A stretch of DNA of 64,000 bases from Cellvibrionaceae bacterium 1162T.S.0a.05 (lineage in GTDB: Bacteria > Pseudomonadota > Gammaproteobacteria > Pseudomonadales > Cellvibrionaceae), in contig LANB01000001.1 in assembly GCA_000964245.1 (NCBI GenBank), positions 1,636,392-1,700,391 of the forward strand. The letters run 5' to 3'. Below the pieces are notes generated by a model. That model made no database searches. It saw only the letters and a list, made by a program, of their open reading frames with translations, and was not told where the DNA came from. Positions 1 to 8,796 of the stretch are shown here, one piece after another (within the stretch, counting starts at the first letter, position 1; each line of letters starts with the position of its first letter). Made by a program: the position numbers and the translations under genes.

Positions 1-936
1 ACCGTTGCTCGCAGCCGTACACTTGAGGGGCCCTATGACGTGATGCCCGGCAACCCTTTGATATCCAGCGCTCAACAACCACACTTGAATTTGCAGTCCG
101 CCGGGCACGGCAGCCTCGTTGAAAATGCGGATGGCTCCTGGTTGTTTGCACATTTGTGTCGACGCCCGCAGATGCAGGGGCGTTCAGTGCTCGGGCGGGA
201 AACAGCGATTCAGAATATCGTCTGGGAAGATGACTGGCCGCGACTGGCAAAGGGAAAATCGCAACCGCAGGATAACTTTATTGCGCCGACGCTCAAAGCG
301 CACCCCTGGCCAAAAGCCGAAGCACATGAAACCTTTGATAGCACGTCATTAGCAATTCACTGGCAAATGCCGCGCGTAAAATTCGACAACAAGCTCGGCA
401 GTATGACGGCGAGACCGGACGCTTTACGCCTCTATGGGCGCGAAAGCATCGTATCGAAATTTGAACAGAGCCTGGTGGCACGCCGTCAGCAGGCCATGCA
501 TATTGAAGCTGCAACCTGCATGGAATTTGATCCGGAAAATTTTCAACAACTCGCCGGTTTGGTGGCTTTTTATAACACAGATGCCTTTTATTATTTGTAT
601 GTCACGCAGGGTGAACATGCGAAACGTTGTTTGGGCTTAATGAGCTGCACCAAAGGCAATGTGAATTTTTTGATCGAGAAAGAGTACCCGCTTGATAACT
701 TTAATGAGATTTACTTAAAACTGACAATAAAAAAAGACCGTATACAGTTTTACTATTCCGACAATGGCAAAGAGTGGTACGCCGCTGGCTGGGAACAGGA
801 TGCGTCGGTGCTTTCGGATGAATATGCCTTACCCTGCGGCTTTACTGGCAATTTTGTCGGTATGGCATGCCAGGATTTAGGGGGTACACGCAAGCATGCA
901 GACTTTCTCTGGTTTGACTACAAGGAGCTCGATTAG
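1..936 (+). CDS. GH43 beta-xylosidase/arabinofuranosidase, C-terminal part (5' end outside window)
   Basis: The reading frame is open from base 1, so the gene begins upstream. The first codons read ARSRTLEGPYD, the conserved strand near the end of the GH43 five-bladed propeller, followed by HGSLVENADGSW and GRETAIQNIVWEDDWP, typical of the XynB-type subfamily. The last ~190 residues are a beta-sandwich domain (GLVAFYNTDAFYYLYVT) of the kind that completes the active site of XynB-like enzymes. The family hydrolyses beta-1,4-xylo-oligosaccharides and/or releases arabinose. No catalytic acid can be checked because the propeller core lies outside the window. The visible part contains no signal peptide, so location cannot be judged. 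Family assignment is firm; substrate is inference. Confidence 0.9.
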   Translation, partial: TVARSRTLEGPYDVMPGNPLISSAQQPHLNLQSAGHGSLVENADGSWLFAHLCRRPQMQGRSVLGRETAIQNIVWEDDWPRLAKGKSQPQDNFIAPTLKAHPWPKAEAHETFDSTSLAIHWQMPRVKFDNKLGSMTARPDALRLYGRESIVSKFEQSLVARRQQAMHIEAATCMEFDPENFQQLAGLVAFYNTDAFYYLYVTQGEHAKRCLGLMSCTKGNVNFLIEKEYPLDNFNEIYLKLTIKKDRIQFYYSDNGKEWYAAGWEQDASVLSDEYALPCGFTGNFVGMACQDLGGTRKHADFLWFDYKELD

Positions 937-1045
937 CGCGCCTTATCCTGTGCCTGCGGGCGGTTTAAAGAAACCGACACTGTTTGCTCACCTAAGTCTT
1001 TCGTAACTTGCCTACAATAGCGACAAATAATGTAAGGAGACCACT

Positions 1046-1813
1046 ATGTCCAAACTATTCCATGTTGTATGTATTCTCGCGTTAAGTGTATTTGCTGCGG
1101 CCAGCTTTGCCGGGCACCATGAAAAAGACGATACCGCTGTCCTGATTAAAAAGGCGATGGCAGCCAAGGATCGTCCCGATGGTGATAAAGCGCGCGATGC
1201 AAACCGCAAGCCGTTGGAGACCTTGCAATTCTTCGGTCTCGAAAAATCCATGACCGTGGTTGAACTGATTCCCGGCGGCGGTTGGTATACTCGTTTACTC
1301 GCGCCAACATTGAAAAATGACGGCAAACTCTACATCGCTTACGGCACCGGCCGTGTTGAAGAAAACCTGCTCTCAGGTGCTGACTTCAAAAAGGTTGAAG
1401 TGCTCTCGAAAGATGCCAAGCTTTATCGCCCCGAAGGTGCGCGTAACTATGTACTTGAAAATGCGGATCTTGGTGTGAGAAATGTCGATATGGTGCTGAC
1501 TTTCCGCAACTACCACAATTTTGGTGCAGAGGGTCGTAAAGCAATGAACGAAGCCGCGTTCAGAGCATTGAAGAAAGGGGGTATTTACGGCGTTGTCGAT
1601 CATACTGCTCGCCATATGGAACCCGAGACAGCTGAAAATCGCCGTCGTCTCGATCCGGTACTGGCAATCAAGGAAATTGAAGCGGCAGGTTTTGAATTTG
1701 TCGATTACTCGGATTTGCACTACCGTCCGGTAGATAAGCTGGAACTTGAAGTGGGCCACGAAGATGTACGTGGTCAAACGGATCGTTGGACGCTGAAATT
1801 TCGTAAGAAGTAG
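1046..1813 (+). CDS. Exported class I SAM-dependent methyltransferase-like protein
   Basis: A 255-residue protein. Residues 1-22 form a signal peptide (VFAAASFAG), so the product is predicted to be periplasmic, which is odd for a SAM enzyme. Residues ~60-200 resemble a Rossmann methyltransferase: VVELIPGGGWYTRLLAP corresponds to the SAM-binding motif I, with GG instead of the usual GxGxG. The type fits the predicted-methyltransferase family COG4798. TAAGGAG lies 7 bases before the ATG. It stands alone between the GH43 gene and a convergent plsC and ends at a strong terminator. Whether it binds SAM outside the cytoplasm is unknown; substrate unknown. Confidence 0.75.
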   Translation: MSKLFHVVCILALSVFAAASFAGHHEKDDTAVLIKKAMAAKDRPDGDKARDANRKPLETLQFFGLEKSMTVVELIPGGGWYTRLLAPTLKNDGKLYIAYGTGRVEENLLSGADFKKVEVLSKDAKLYRPEGARNYVLENADLGVRNVDMVLTFRNYHNFGAEGRKAMNEAAFRALKKGGIYGVVDHTARHMEPETAENRRRLDPVLAIKEIEAAGFEFVDYSDLHYRPVDKLELEVGHEDVRGQTDRWTLKFRKK

Positions 1814-1840
1814 CTCTCGAAAGTCGGCGGAGGATTAATA

Positions 1841-1872
1841 AAAGGCGGCGCTTAAATGCCGCCTTTATTTAT
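1841..1872. terminator. Bidirectional rho-independent terminator between convergent genes
   Basis: A perfect 9-bp stem (AAAGGCGGC / GCCGCCTTT) with an 8-base loop, flanked by A-rich sequence on the left and T-rich on the right. It sits between the stop of the methyltransferase gene and the stop of plsC and can serve both strands. Confidence 0.85.
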
Positions 1873-1876
1873 TCTG

Positions 1877-2584
1877 CTATAAATCCTGCATTTTATTTTC
1901 TATCCAGTCTTCCACTTCCTGAATAAGCTGCCGACTGTCTTTGCCTTCCGGCGATATCGCCTCACCGATGTGAACCTGAATGGTGCCAGGTACTTTGACA
2001 AATTTTCCTTTCTGCCAAAAACGCCCTGAATTTACCGCAACCGGTATCACGGGCACGCCGGCTTGCACGGCAATATCGGCACCACTGCGAGCATATTTAT
2101 GTTTTTTACCGGGAACGGAGCGTGTGCCTTCGGGAAATAACACCAGGTTGTAACCTTGTTGTAAGCGCTTTAAGCCTTTTTGTTTTACTGTTCGCAGCGC
2201 TTCGCGCGGGTTGGTGCGATCAATGGCAATGGGGAGGAGTGCGCGTAAACCCCAACCAAAAAAAGGAATATTCAATAATTCTTTTTTGAGAACGGTTACC
2301 GCCGGGAAAAGTAAACCCTGCAAAAATAATGTTTCCCAGGTGCTTTGATGTTTGGAAAGAATAATAATCGGGCGTTCAATATTTTTAATGTTATCCCTGC
2401 CGTGGACTTCGTAGCGAATACCGCAACAAAATCGCAACCAGGCGACACTGAAATAGGTCCAGCCTATGACAAAACGATGCCGCGACAGCGGCGGCAGCAA
2501 CCAGGACAGTAATGAAATCGTGCCGTAAAAAATGCCGGAGAGAAAATACCCGAGCGAAAACAGGGTTGAACGAAGTGCGTTCAA
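1877..2584 (-). CDS. plsC: 1-acyl-sn-glycerol-3-phosphate acyltransferase (PlsC family)
   Basis: A 235-residue membrane-associated acyltransferase that would make phosphatidic acid from lysophosphatidic acid. Residues 5-30 are hydrophobic and probably anchor the protein. The catalytic box is H79-QSTW-E84, that is HX4E where most PlsC proteins have HX4D; the glycerol-phosphate binding motif FPEGTR is at 150-155, and VPVIPVAVN follows. The start codon is TTG, overlapping the gmhB stop (TTGA); an AAAGGA 8-9 bases upstream supports it. Translational coupling with gmhB is likely. In Pseudomonas the same gmhB-plsC pair lies near glyQS (from memory). Confidence 0.9.
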   Translation of the reverse strand: MNALRSTLFSLGYFLSGIFYGTISLLSWLLPPLSRHRFVIGWTYFSVAWLRFCCGIRYEVHGRDNIKNIERPIIILSKHQSTWETLFLQGLLFPAVTVLKKELLNIPFFGWGLRALLPIAIDRTNPREALRTVKQKGLKRLQQGYNLVLFPEGTRSVPGKKHKYARSGADIAVQAGVPVIPVAVNSGRFWQKGKFVKVPGTIQVHIGEAISPEGKDSRQLIQEVEDWIENKMQDL

Positions 2585-3192
2585 GAGATTTTTCCTTTTA
2601 ATGGGGCCGTGGTGAATGTCTCTGTGTTGAGCTGGTCCTTGGTTAATAGTTCTGTGGTAAAAGCCAGCAGATCGTTGAAGACAGGTGTGTTACTAAGAGG
2701 AGGGTTTTCAGCAAGCAGTTTAGCGCATGTTTTACCTTTACCGGTTAATACCAGCGCCGGTTTGCACTGCTTTGCCAGAGCGAGTTCGATATCTTTAACA
2801 TGGTCTCCCACCAGCCAGCTCCCCGCAAGCGAGACCTCAAATTCTTTTTCCAGTGCATCAAGCAGGCCGGTTTTGGGCTTGCGACACGCGCAGTCATCTT
2901 CGGGTAAATGCGGGCAATAAAATATGGCGTCGATGGCGTAAACAGTATTGGCATCGTACTCCGCCAGCAAACGCTGCAACTTGCTGTGCATGGCCTCGAG
3001 ATCATCCAGATCAAAAAGACCGCGCGCGAGGCCGCTTTGATTGGTCGCGACAGCTACGTTGTAACCGGCCTTTTTGAGAGCACAGATCGCTTCGATGCTA
3101 CCGGGCAGGGCTCGCCATTCTTCAGCCGATTTTATGTAATCGTCCGAGTCATAATTAATGACGCCGTCCCGATCGAGGATAATCCATGGCAT
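2581..3192 (-). CDS. gmhB: D-glycero-beta-D-manno-heptose-1,7-bisphosphate 7-phosphatase
   Basis: A 203-residue HAD phosphatase of ADP-heptose synthesis for the LPS inner core. The nucleophile motif DRDGVIN is at 7-13, the Thr/Ser motif ATNQSG follows, and the family zinc site appears as CPHLPEDDCACRKPK. Motif IV is VGDHVKDIE. The length fits GmhB (about 180-200), with a ~20-residue low-conservation tail. It lies 12 bases after glyS and overlaps plsC by 4 bases, so glyQ-glyS-gmhB-plsC probably form one transcript. The sugar anomer is not decided by the sequence. Confidence 0.9.
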   Translation of the reverse strand: MPWIILDRDGVINYDSDDYIKSAEEWRALPGSIEAICALKKAGYNVAVATNQSGLARGLFDLDDLEAMHSKLQRLLAEYDANTVYAIDAIFYCPHLPEDDCACRKPKTGLLDALEKEFEVSLAGSWLVGDHVKDIELALAKQCKPALVLTGKGKTCAKLLAENPPLSNTPVFNDLLAFTTELLTKDQLNTETFTTAPLKGKIS

Positions 3193-3204
3193 GGTTAAGG
3201 GCCC

Positions 3205-5280
3205 TTAATTTTTTACAGCGAGCAGGGAAATATCTGCAACCTCCAAAAACAAGGCGCGTAATTGCTGCAACAACACGAGACGGTTGTTTTTCAAAGCCTC
3301 GTCGTCACACATCACCATGACTTTATCAAAGAAGGTATCGACACTTTCCCGCAAGGCCGCCAGGGTTGAGAGTGCCTCGGTATAATTGTTAGCTGCAAAC
3401 AAAGGTTGCACCCTGGCAGAAAGGCTTGCCAGTGCTTCGGCGAGTTTGCGTTCGGCATCCTCTTGCAACAAATCCTTGTTTAATTCGCCAGTTACGTCGT
3501 TCTCGAGTTTAGCGAGGATATTCGATACACGCTTGTTCGCACTTGCAAGCGCCGCAGCTTCAGAAAGCTTGCTAAATTCTGCTACAGCATAGACGCGTTT
3601 ATTAATATCGAGGGGGCAGCTTAATTTTTTCGCGCTGACAGCGAGAAACACTTCCGCAGGAATATTGGCTTCTTCGTACCAGGCGCGGAAACGCTCCAGC
3701 ATGTAGTTCAACACATCGTCGACGACACGATTTGCCTGCGGTAAGTTGGCATGCAAGGCAGCGGCTTTTTCCAGCAGGGGCTTTAAATCGAGATCGTATT
3801 CTTTCTCAACCAAAATACGCAGGGCACCCAGGGAGGCGCGGCGCAGGGCAAAGGGATCTTTGGAGCCCGTTGGAATTTGTCCGATACCGAAAATGCCGAC
3901 AATGGTGTCGAGACGGTCAGCCAGCGCGATCAAAGCCGCGACATCACTCTCCGGTAGCGTGTCACCGGCAAAGCGAGGCTGATAGTGTTCGTTCAAGGCC
4001 GTGGCGACAATGTCATCTTCACCGTCGTTAAGGGCGTAGTGATAGCCGGCGATACCTTGCATGTCCGGAAATTCATAAACCATGTTACTGACGAGGTCGC
4101 TCTTACAAAGTTGTGCTGCGCGGGCGACCTGTGTGCATGCTTGCGGATCGAGGGAGAGTTTTTCCGCAACGAAGCCCGCCAGTTTTTCAATGCGTTCGGT
4201 TTTATCAAAAATACTTCCAAGCCTGGCTTGAAACACGACGGACTTTAATTTTTCCCGGCGCTCATCAAGGCGAGTTTGTTTATCCTGATCGAAAAAGAAT
4301 GCGGCATCGGCAAGACGCGGACGAATCACTTTTTCATTGCCGTCAATGACCTGGGCAGGGTCCTGGCTTTGTAGATTAGACAGAGTAATAAAGCTGGGCA
4401 AAAGTGCGCCTTTTGCGTCAACAACATGAAAGTATTTTTGATGCTCTTTCATCGATGAGATCAAGGCTTCTTGTGGTACCCGCAAAAATTCTTTTTCAAA
4501 TTGCCCGGAAAGCGCAACGGGCCATTCAACGAGTGCAGTGACTTCATCGAGCAAGTCATCGGAAATGACCGCGGTACCACCGAGCGATTTCGCCGCATCT
4601 TCCACTTGCTTGCGTACCAGACGTTGGCGTGCGTGAAAATCGGCAATCACGTAAGCCTGTTTTAAACTTGTCTCGTAGTCTGCAGGTTTAGCTAGCGTGA
4701 GTTCGCCTTGCGAATGAAAACGGTGTCCGCGTGTTGTATTGCCTGATGTTACACCGTAAATTTCAGCGTCGATGGTTTTGTCGCCGAGCAGCAACACCAC
4801 CCATTTAACCGGGCGGACAAACTCTGCCCGTGTTGCTCCCCAACGCATTCGTTTTGCAATGGGCAGAGCATCGAGGGCTTTGACAATAAATGCCGGCAGT
4901 ACGTCAGCGGCCACTGCGCCTTTGGCAAGCGTCCGAAAAACCAGCTTGCCAGTGGCATCATCTGTTTCCAAATCACCCACAGAAATTCCATTCTTGTTGG
5001 CAAAGGCTTCGGCTGCCTTGGTAGGCTTGCCCTCTGCATCAAAAGCGATTTTGGCAGGGGGCCCGAAAATTTCCAGGGCTTCTTCCGGTGCTTGCTCGTC
5101 GAGTGCGGTAATGAGCACGGCAAGACGACGCGGTGTCGCGAAAGCCTGACAGGATTGATAAGCCAATTTCGCATCGGCCAGCGACGCTTGTAAATGTTGG
5201 GTCAATTCGTTGGAAAGCGTTAACAGGGACGTGGGAGGGAGTTCTTCCGTGCCCAATTCAAAAAGAAAATCCTGGGGCAT
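3205..5280 (-). CDS. glyS: Glycine--tRNA ligase beta subunit
   Basis: A 691-residue beta chain of the alpha2beta2 bacterial glycyl-tRNA synthetase. It starts [16 protein letters not shown], the hallmark N-terminus, and contains KRMRWG and SMKEHQKYFHV in conserved positions, followed by the HD-like domain and a C-terminal anticodon-binding region (DALKNNRLVLLQQL with a D variant). Full length for the family (E. coli about 689). Its ATG overlaps the glyQ stop by one base (TAATG), so translation is coupled to glyQ. Confidence 0.97.
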   Translation of the reverse strand: MPQDFLFELGTEELPPTSLLTLSNELTQHLQASLADAKLAYQSCQAFATPRRLAVLITALDEQAPEEALEIFGPPAKIAFDAEGKPTKAAEAFANKNGISVGDLETDDATGKLVFRTLAKGAVAADVLPAFIVKALDALPIAKRMRWGATRAEFVRPVKWVVLLLGDKTIDAEIYGVTSGNTTRGHRFHSQGELTLAKPADYETSLKQAYVIADFHARQRLVRKQVEDAAKSLGGTAVISDDLLDEVTALVEWPVALSGQFEKEFLRVPQEALISSMKEHQKYFHVVDAKGALLPSFITLSNLQSQDPAQVIDGNEKVIRPRLADAAFFFDQDKQTRLDERREKLKSVVFQARLGSIFDKTERIEKLAGFVAEKLSLDPQACTQVARAAQLCKSDLVSNMVYEFPDMQGIAGYHYALNDGEDDIVATALNEHYQPRFAGDTLPESDVAALIALADRLDTIVGIFGIGQIPTGSKDPFALRRASLGALRILVEKEYDLDLKPLLEKAAALHANLPQANRVVDDVLNYMLERFRAWYEEANIPAEVFLAVSAKKLSCPLDINKRVYAVAEFSKLSEAAALASANKRVSNILAKLENDVTGELNKDLLQEDAERKLAEALASLSARVQPLFAANNYTEALSTLAALRESVDTFFDKVMVMCDDEALKNNRLVLLQQLRALFLEVADISLLAVKN

Positions 5281-6290
5281 TATTCGCTCTCCTTTTTATT
5301 CTTTGCGCTTTTTTTATTGGCTTTGTTTGCTTTCTTTTCTTCGGCGGCTTTTTCTTCCTCAACGCGATTGATCACTTCTTCCCGCAGGTTTTTATCTGCA
5401 AGGGGAAAACCGAGTTTCAGACGGGCATCAAAGTAGGCCTGGGCCACGTTTCGGGCCAGGGTGCGCACGCGCAAAATAAAGCGTTGGCGTTCGGTAACCG
5501 AAATGGCCTGGCGCGCATCCAGTAAATTAAACGCATGCGAGGCTTTCATCACCATTTCGTAAGCGGGAAGAGGCAAGCCTCGTTCGATAAGCTTGGTGGA
5601 CTCCTCTTCGCACACATCAAAAGTCTTGAACAGAAATTCCACATTGGCTTCATGGAAGTTAAATTGCGACATTTCCACTTCGTTTTGGTGGAAGACATCA
5701 CCGTAGGTGACGATTTCGCCGCTGGGGTAGGTGGTCCACACCAGGTCGTAAATACTCTCCTTGTTTTGCAAATACATCGCGATACGCTCAAGGCCGTAGG
5801 TAATTTCGCCACTGACGGGATAACACTCGAGGCCACCCACTTGCTGGAAATAGGTAAATTGTGTGACTTCCATGCCATTGAGCCAGACTTCCCAACCCAG
5901 GCCCCAGGCACCCAGTGTGGGGGATTCCCAGTTATCTTCCACGAAGCGGATATCGTGCACCTTGGTATCAATACCCAGATGTTCGAGAGAGCCCAGATAT
6001 AACTCCTGAATATTGTCTGGCGAGGGTTTTAAAATGACCTGATATTGATAGTAATGCTGCAAACGGTTGGGATTTTCGCCGAAACGGCCATCAGTGGGGC
6101 GTCGGCAAGGCTGAACATAGGCGGTATTCCAGGTTTCAGGTCCGATAGCGCGCAGGAAGGTTGCGGGGTGGAAAGTGCCTGCACCCACCTCCATATCCAA
6201 AGGCTGGAGGACGACGCAGCCTTGATCGGCCCAATATTGTTGTAGAGCCAGAATCAGGCCCTGAAAGGTGGAAACGTCTGGTTTTGCCAC
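5280..6290 (-). CDS. glyQ: Glycine--tRNA ligase alpha subunit
   Basis: A 336-residue alpha chain carrying the class II aminoacylation core: [36 protein letters not shown] and [10 protein letters not shown] are all intact. The start codon is GTG, chosen because the protein begins at the family start ([19 protein letters not shown]). The last ~30 residues (from [10 protein letters not shown]) are a Lys/Glu-rich tail beyond the usual ~300-residue end. First gene of the glyQ-glyS-gmhB-plsC transcript. Confidence 0.97.
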   Translation of the reverse strand: MAKPDVSTFQGLILALQQYWADQGCVVLQPLDMEVGAGTFHPATFLRAIGPETWNTAYVQPCRRPTDGRFGENPNRLQHYYQYQVILKPSPDNIQELYLGSLEHLGIDTKVHDIRFVEDNWESPTLGAWGLGWEVWLNGMEVTQFTYFQQVGGLECYPVSGEITYGLERIAMYLQNKESIYDLVWTTYPSGEIVTYGDVFHQNEVEMSQFNFHEANVEFLFKTFDVCEEESTKLIERGLPLPAYEMVMKASHAFNLLDARQAISVTERQRFILRVRTLARNVAQAYFDARLKLGFPLADKNLREEVINRVEEEKAAEEKKANKANKKSAKNKKESE

Positions 6291-6335
6291 AGTACTTACT
6301 CTTTTTAGATGTTAGGAGGCGTGCAAAGGGCCGCA

Positions 6336-6364
6336 ATTATACCGGTAGGCGAGCCCAGGCTCCA
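6336..6364 (-). promoter_or_regulatory. Candidate sigma-70 promoter for glyQ
   Basis: Read on the minus strand, a perfect TATAAT occupies 6341-6336. The matching -35 position, 17 bases away, reads TGGAGC, a weak match to TTGACA. It lies about 46 bases upstream of the glyQ GTG in the divergent region between glyQ and the Rid gene. No T-box or other leader structure was recognised. Confidence 0.45.
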
Positions 6365-6545
6365 TGCTTGCTTGAGGATGCTGGGCTTTGCTGCACGTGC
6401 AGCGGTTTAACCATTTTTATGGGGCGCTTAAAAAACAGACAATTTTGGCCGCTGCCGAACTGACCTGAACAAATTTAAGTGAAATAAGCTCTCTTTTAGG
6501 CCTACAATTCCGCCCCATTTTTTTATTTGGTCGAAGGACGTCAGA

Positions 6546-6926
6546 ATGACTAGAAAATTAATCTCCAGCGGTTCAGAGTTTGAAAAGAAAATCGGGTACT
6601 CGCGCGCAGTGGTCGATGGTGACTACGTATTTGTTTCCGGTACCACGGGTTTCAATTATGACACGATGAGTATTTCAGACGATGTTGTGGCGCAGTGTGA
6701 ACAAGCGTTGAAAAATATTGCCAAGGCCCTTGAACAAGCCGGTTCGTCGCTGGAGCAGGTCGTGCGTATCACCTATATTTATCCCGATAAAAAAGATTTT
6801 GAGCCCTGTTGGCCTGTTCTCGAAAAATACCTTGGTGAGGTGCGCCCTGCGGCAACCATGTTTGAAGCCGGTTTATTGGACGAGGCAATGAAAGTTGAAA
6901 TTCAAGTTACTGCACGATTGAACTAA
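6546..6926 (+). CDS. Rid-family (YjgF/YER057c/UK114) protein lacking the catalytic Arg
   Basis: A 126-residue protein of the RidA-like fold, which forms trimers. Conserved strands DYVFVSGTTGF, QCEQALKNIAKALEQAG and VVRITYI are clear. In RidA the imine-deaminating arginine lies in a PARS motif; here the same place reads RPAATM (A103), so the arginine is absent. Rid subfamilies without this Arg are known and are not expected to deaminate 2-aminoacrylate. The stop overlaps the next start (TAATG), coupling it to the acyltransferase gene. A TACAAT -10-like box lies at 6503-6508. Function unknown. Confidence 0.88.
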   Translation: MTRKLISSGSEFEKKIGYSRAVVDGDYVFVSGTTGFNYDTMSISDDVVAQCEQALKNIAKALEQAGSSLEQVVRITYIYPDKKDFEPCWPVLEKYLGEVRPAATMFEAGLLDEAMKVEIQVTARLN

Positions 6927-7810
6927 TGAAAAATTTTCGAGCGCGACTCGCACGCGTGTCTATTGCAACCATTGGTGTGATGCCGCTGGGCGTTTCCCAG
7001 GGTATCGGCAGTTTTTTGGGGCGCTTGAGTTGGTTATTCAAGGACCGCGGTGCGCGTGTCACGCTCGATAATTTACATTTTTGTTTTCCCGAATTAGGCA
7101 AGCAAGAGCGTGCCGCGCTCGCTAAAAAAAGCTTGCGGGAAACCTACAAGGTTGCTGGTGAAAGTTTTATCGTTTGGCAGCGCGGCCCCGAGTGGGCTCT
7201 CAAGCGCACCTTGAAAATTCATAACGAAGAGGTGCTGAAAAGTGCGGTAAAACACGGACGGGGTGTTGTTGTTGCGGTGCCGCATTTCGGTAATTGGGAA
7301 TTTCTTGGAGCACATCTCGACCACTATGCGCCGACAACCGCGATGTATCAGCCGCCTAAAAAACCCTGGTTGGAAAAATTAGTCAAAGAAAAACGCGAGA
7401 GTTTAAAGATGCGCCTGGTGCCGACTAACGCACGTGGTGTTGCAGCACAATTAAAAGCGTTGAAGGAAGGCGGCATTGTTGCGATATTGCCAGATCAGGT
7501 ACCCGCAGAAGAAAGTGGTATTTATAGTCCTTTTCTCGGTATGCAAGCCTACAGCATGACACTGATTCATGGTTTTGTTCAGCGCACAGGCTGTAAGGTG
7601 ATCATGGGCGCAGCCAAGCGTGTGAAAGAGGGTTTTGAAGTGCATTATTTTGAAGCGGACCCGGACATATACGCAGAAGATCAGCAGCGCAGTGTGGATG
7701 CCTTGAATCGTTCCATCGCGTCAGTGATCGCAATTGCAAGAGAGCAATATCAGTGGGAATACAAGCGCTTTAAAAAACAACCCAACGGGATCAACCCCTA
7801 CAGCGCCTGA
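6926..7810 (+). CDS. Lipid A-type acyltransferase (LpxL/LpxM/HtrB family)
   Basis: A 294-residue inner-membrane acyltransferase of the lysophospholipid acyltransferase superfamily. The catalytic HX4E is H120-FGNW-E125 (PHFGNWE), followed by ILPDQVP and the C-terminal YQWEYKRFK signature. The N-terminal ~25 residues are amphipathic/hydrophobic. It would add a secondary acyl chain (laurate or myristate) to Kdo2-lipid IVA or a relative. A homologous gene follows glyQ/tag in Pseudomonas (from memory). Which position it acylates cannot be told. The stop codon abuts the next gene's stop with no space. Confidence 0.88.
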   Translation: MKNFRARLARVSIATIGVMPLGVSQGIGSFLGRLSWLFKDRGARVTLDNLHFCFPELGKQERAALAKKSLRETYKVAGESFIVWQRGPEWALKRTLKIHNEEVLKSAVKHGRGVVVAVPHFGNWEFLGAHLDHYAPTTAMYQPPKKPWLEKLVKEKRESLKMRLVPTNARGVAAQLKALKEGGIVAILPDQVPAEESGIYSPFLGMQAYSMTLIHGFVQRTGCKVIMGAAKRVKEGFEVHYFEADPDIYAEDQQRSVDALNRSIASVIAIAREQYQWEYKRFKKQPNGINPYSA

Positions 7811-8659
7811 TCACAATTCTTTTAGATTCAGCCAGTAATCTTCGCGTTCCAGCGGTGTTTGAGGATGCAGGTTGGGATTTACAAGGCTGAATGCGCGGCG
7901 AGCTTTCATGTTAGAGCGTTCAAGTGCGTCTTTTACCATCGGATCATTGTAGAAATAGGTGTTGAATTGACCGTTTGCCAAAGCGGTCTCGAAGCCCTGG
8001 TGTATGGCTTCTGCCAGGGCTTGATCTTCTTGCCGCACAAAGAGGTAAAAAGGCAGGCGATAGATCAAAACCAAATCGGTATCAACAGTAAGGCCCAGAT
8101 CTGCGCGCGCTGCAATTTCAGTGAAGGGTTCGTTAGCGCCTCTTGGAAAACCGTCGAAGCGGCCACCCTCAACCATGTAAAACAGGTTGTCATATTTACT
8201 GGTGGTGATCACTTGCAGGCCATTTTCGCGCAAAATCTCCACGTCTGGCCAACCCTGGCCCTGCCCGAGGGTAAGTTTTTTTAAATCATCGAGGTTGCGA
8301 ACGTCGGTGAACTTGCGTTGATTTTCGGGGTTTATGATGCAAATTCGGTGGCCGAGCAAACCTTTTAGTAAAGGGAAGCGAATCGGCCGAAGCATTTCCT
8401 CGGCGTCTGCATTGGAGGCCAGCCACATCAAATCCATGTTGTTTTTCTGAAGTTCTTCAATTGCGCGAGTTTGGGTAATGGGCTCGCGATTGATGACAAC
8501 CTCATAGTCTCCAGGCATGTTGGCAAGAGCGACACGCAGAGCGCCAACGGCATAGGCATCCAGGGGGTGTTCGGTTTGATTTACACGAATTTTACGTGCA
8601 TCTACCGCGCCGGAAAGGAAAACAAGTACCAACAAAAAAATAGAGGAAGAGTACTTCAC
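7811..8659 (-). CDS. Orphan periplasmic substrate-binding-like protein (type 2 fold)
   Basis: A 282-residue exported protein. Residues 1-21 are a signal peptide ending VDA-RKIRV. The rest looks like a family 3 solute-binding protein: a two-lobed pattern with LTLGQGQGWPDVEIL and VEGGRFDGFPRG typical of the hinge region. There is no permease or ATPase gene beside it, so it may be a sensor, a stray receptor or a non-transport binding protein. The start is GTG. It is convergent with the acyltransferase gene, the two stop codons forming TGATCA. Ligand unknown. Confidence 0.75.
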   Translation of the reverse strand: MKYSSSIFLLVLVFLSGAVDARKIRVNQTEHPLDAYAVGALRVALANMPGDYEVVINREPITQTRAIEELQKNNMDLMWLASNADAEEMLRPIRFPLLKGLLGHRICIINPENQRKFTDVRNLDDLKKLTLGQGQGWPDVEILRENGLQVITTSKYDNLFYMVEGGRFDGFPRGANEPFTEIAARADLGLTVDTDLVLIYRLPFYLFVRQEDQALAEAIHQGFETALANGQFNTYFYNDPMVKDALERSNMKARRAFSLVNPNLHPQTPLEREDYWLNLKEL

Positions 8660-8796
8660 TGCAGTTATCCGTAAGGTTTGAGGGGCTTTCTTATAACTTT
8701 AGATGAAATTCTGCAGCTTGCATGGTGGACAATCGCGCCAGGGTGGGGGATTTCGACAGGCGGGGATGTGCGGCACCAAAGAATACAGTCTGAGCC

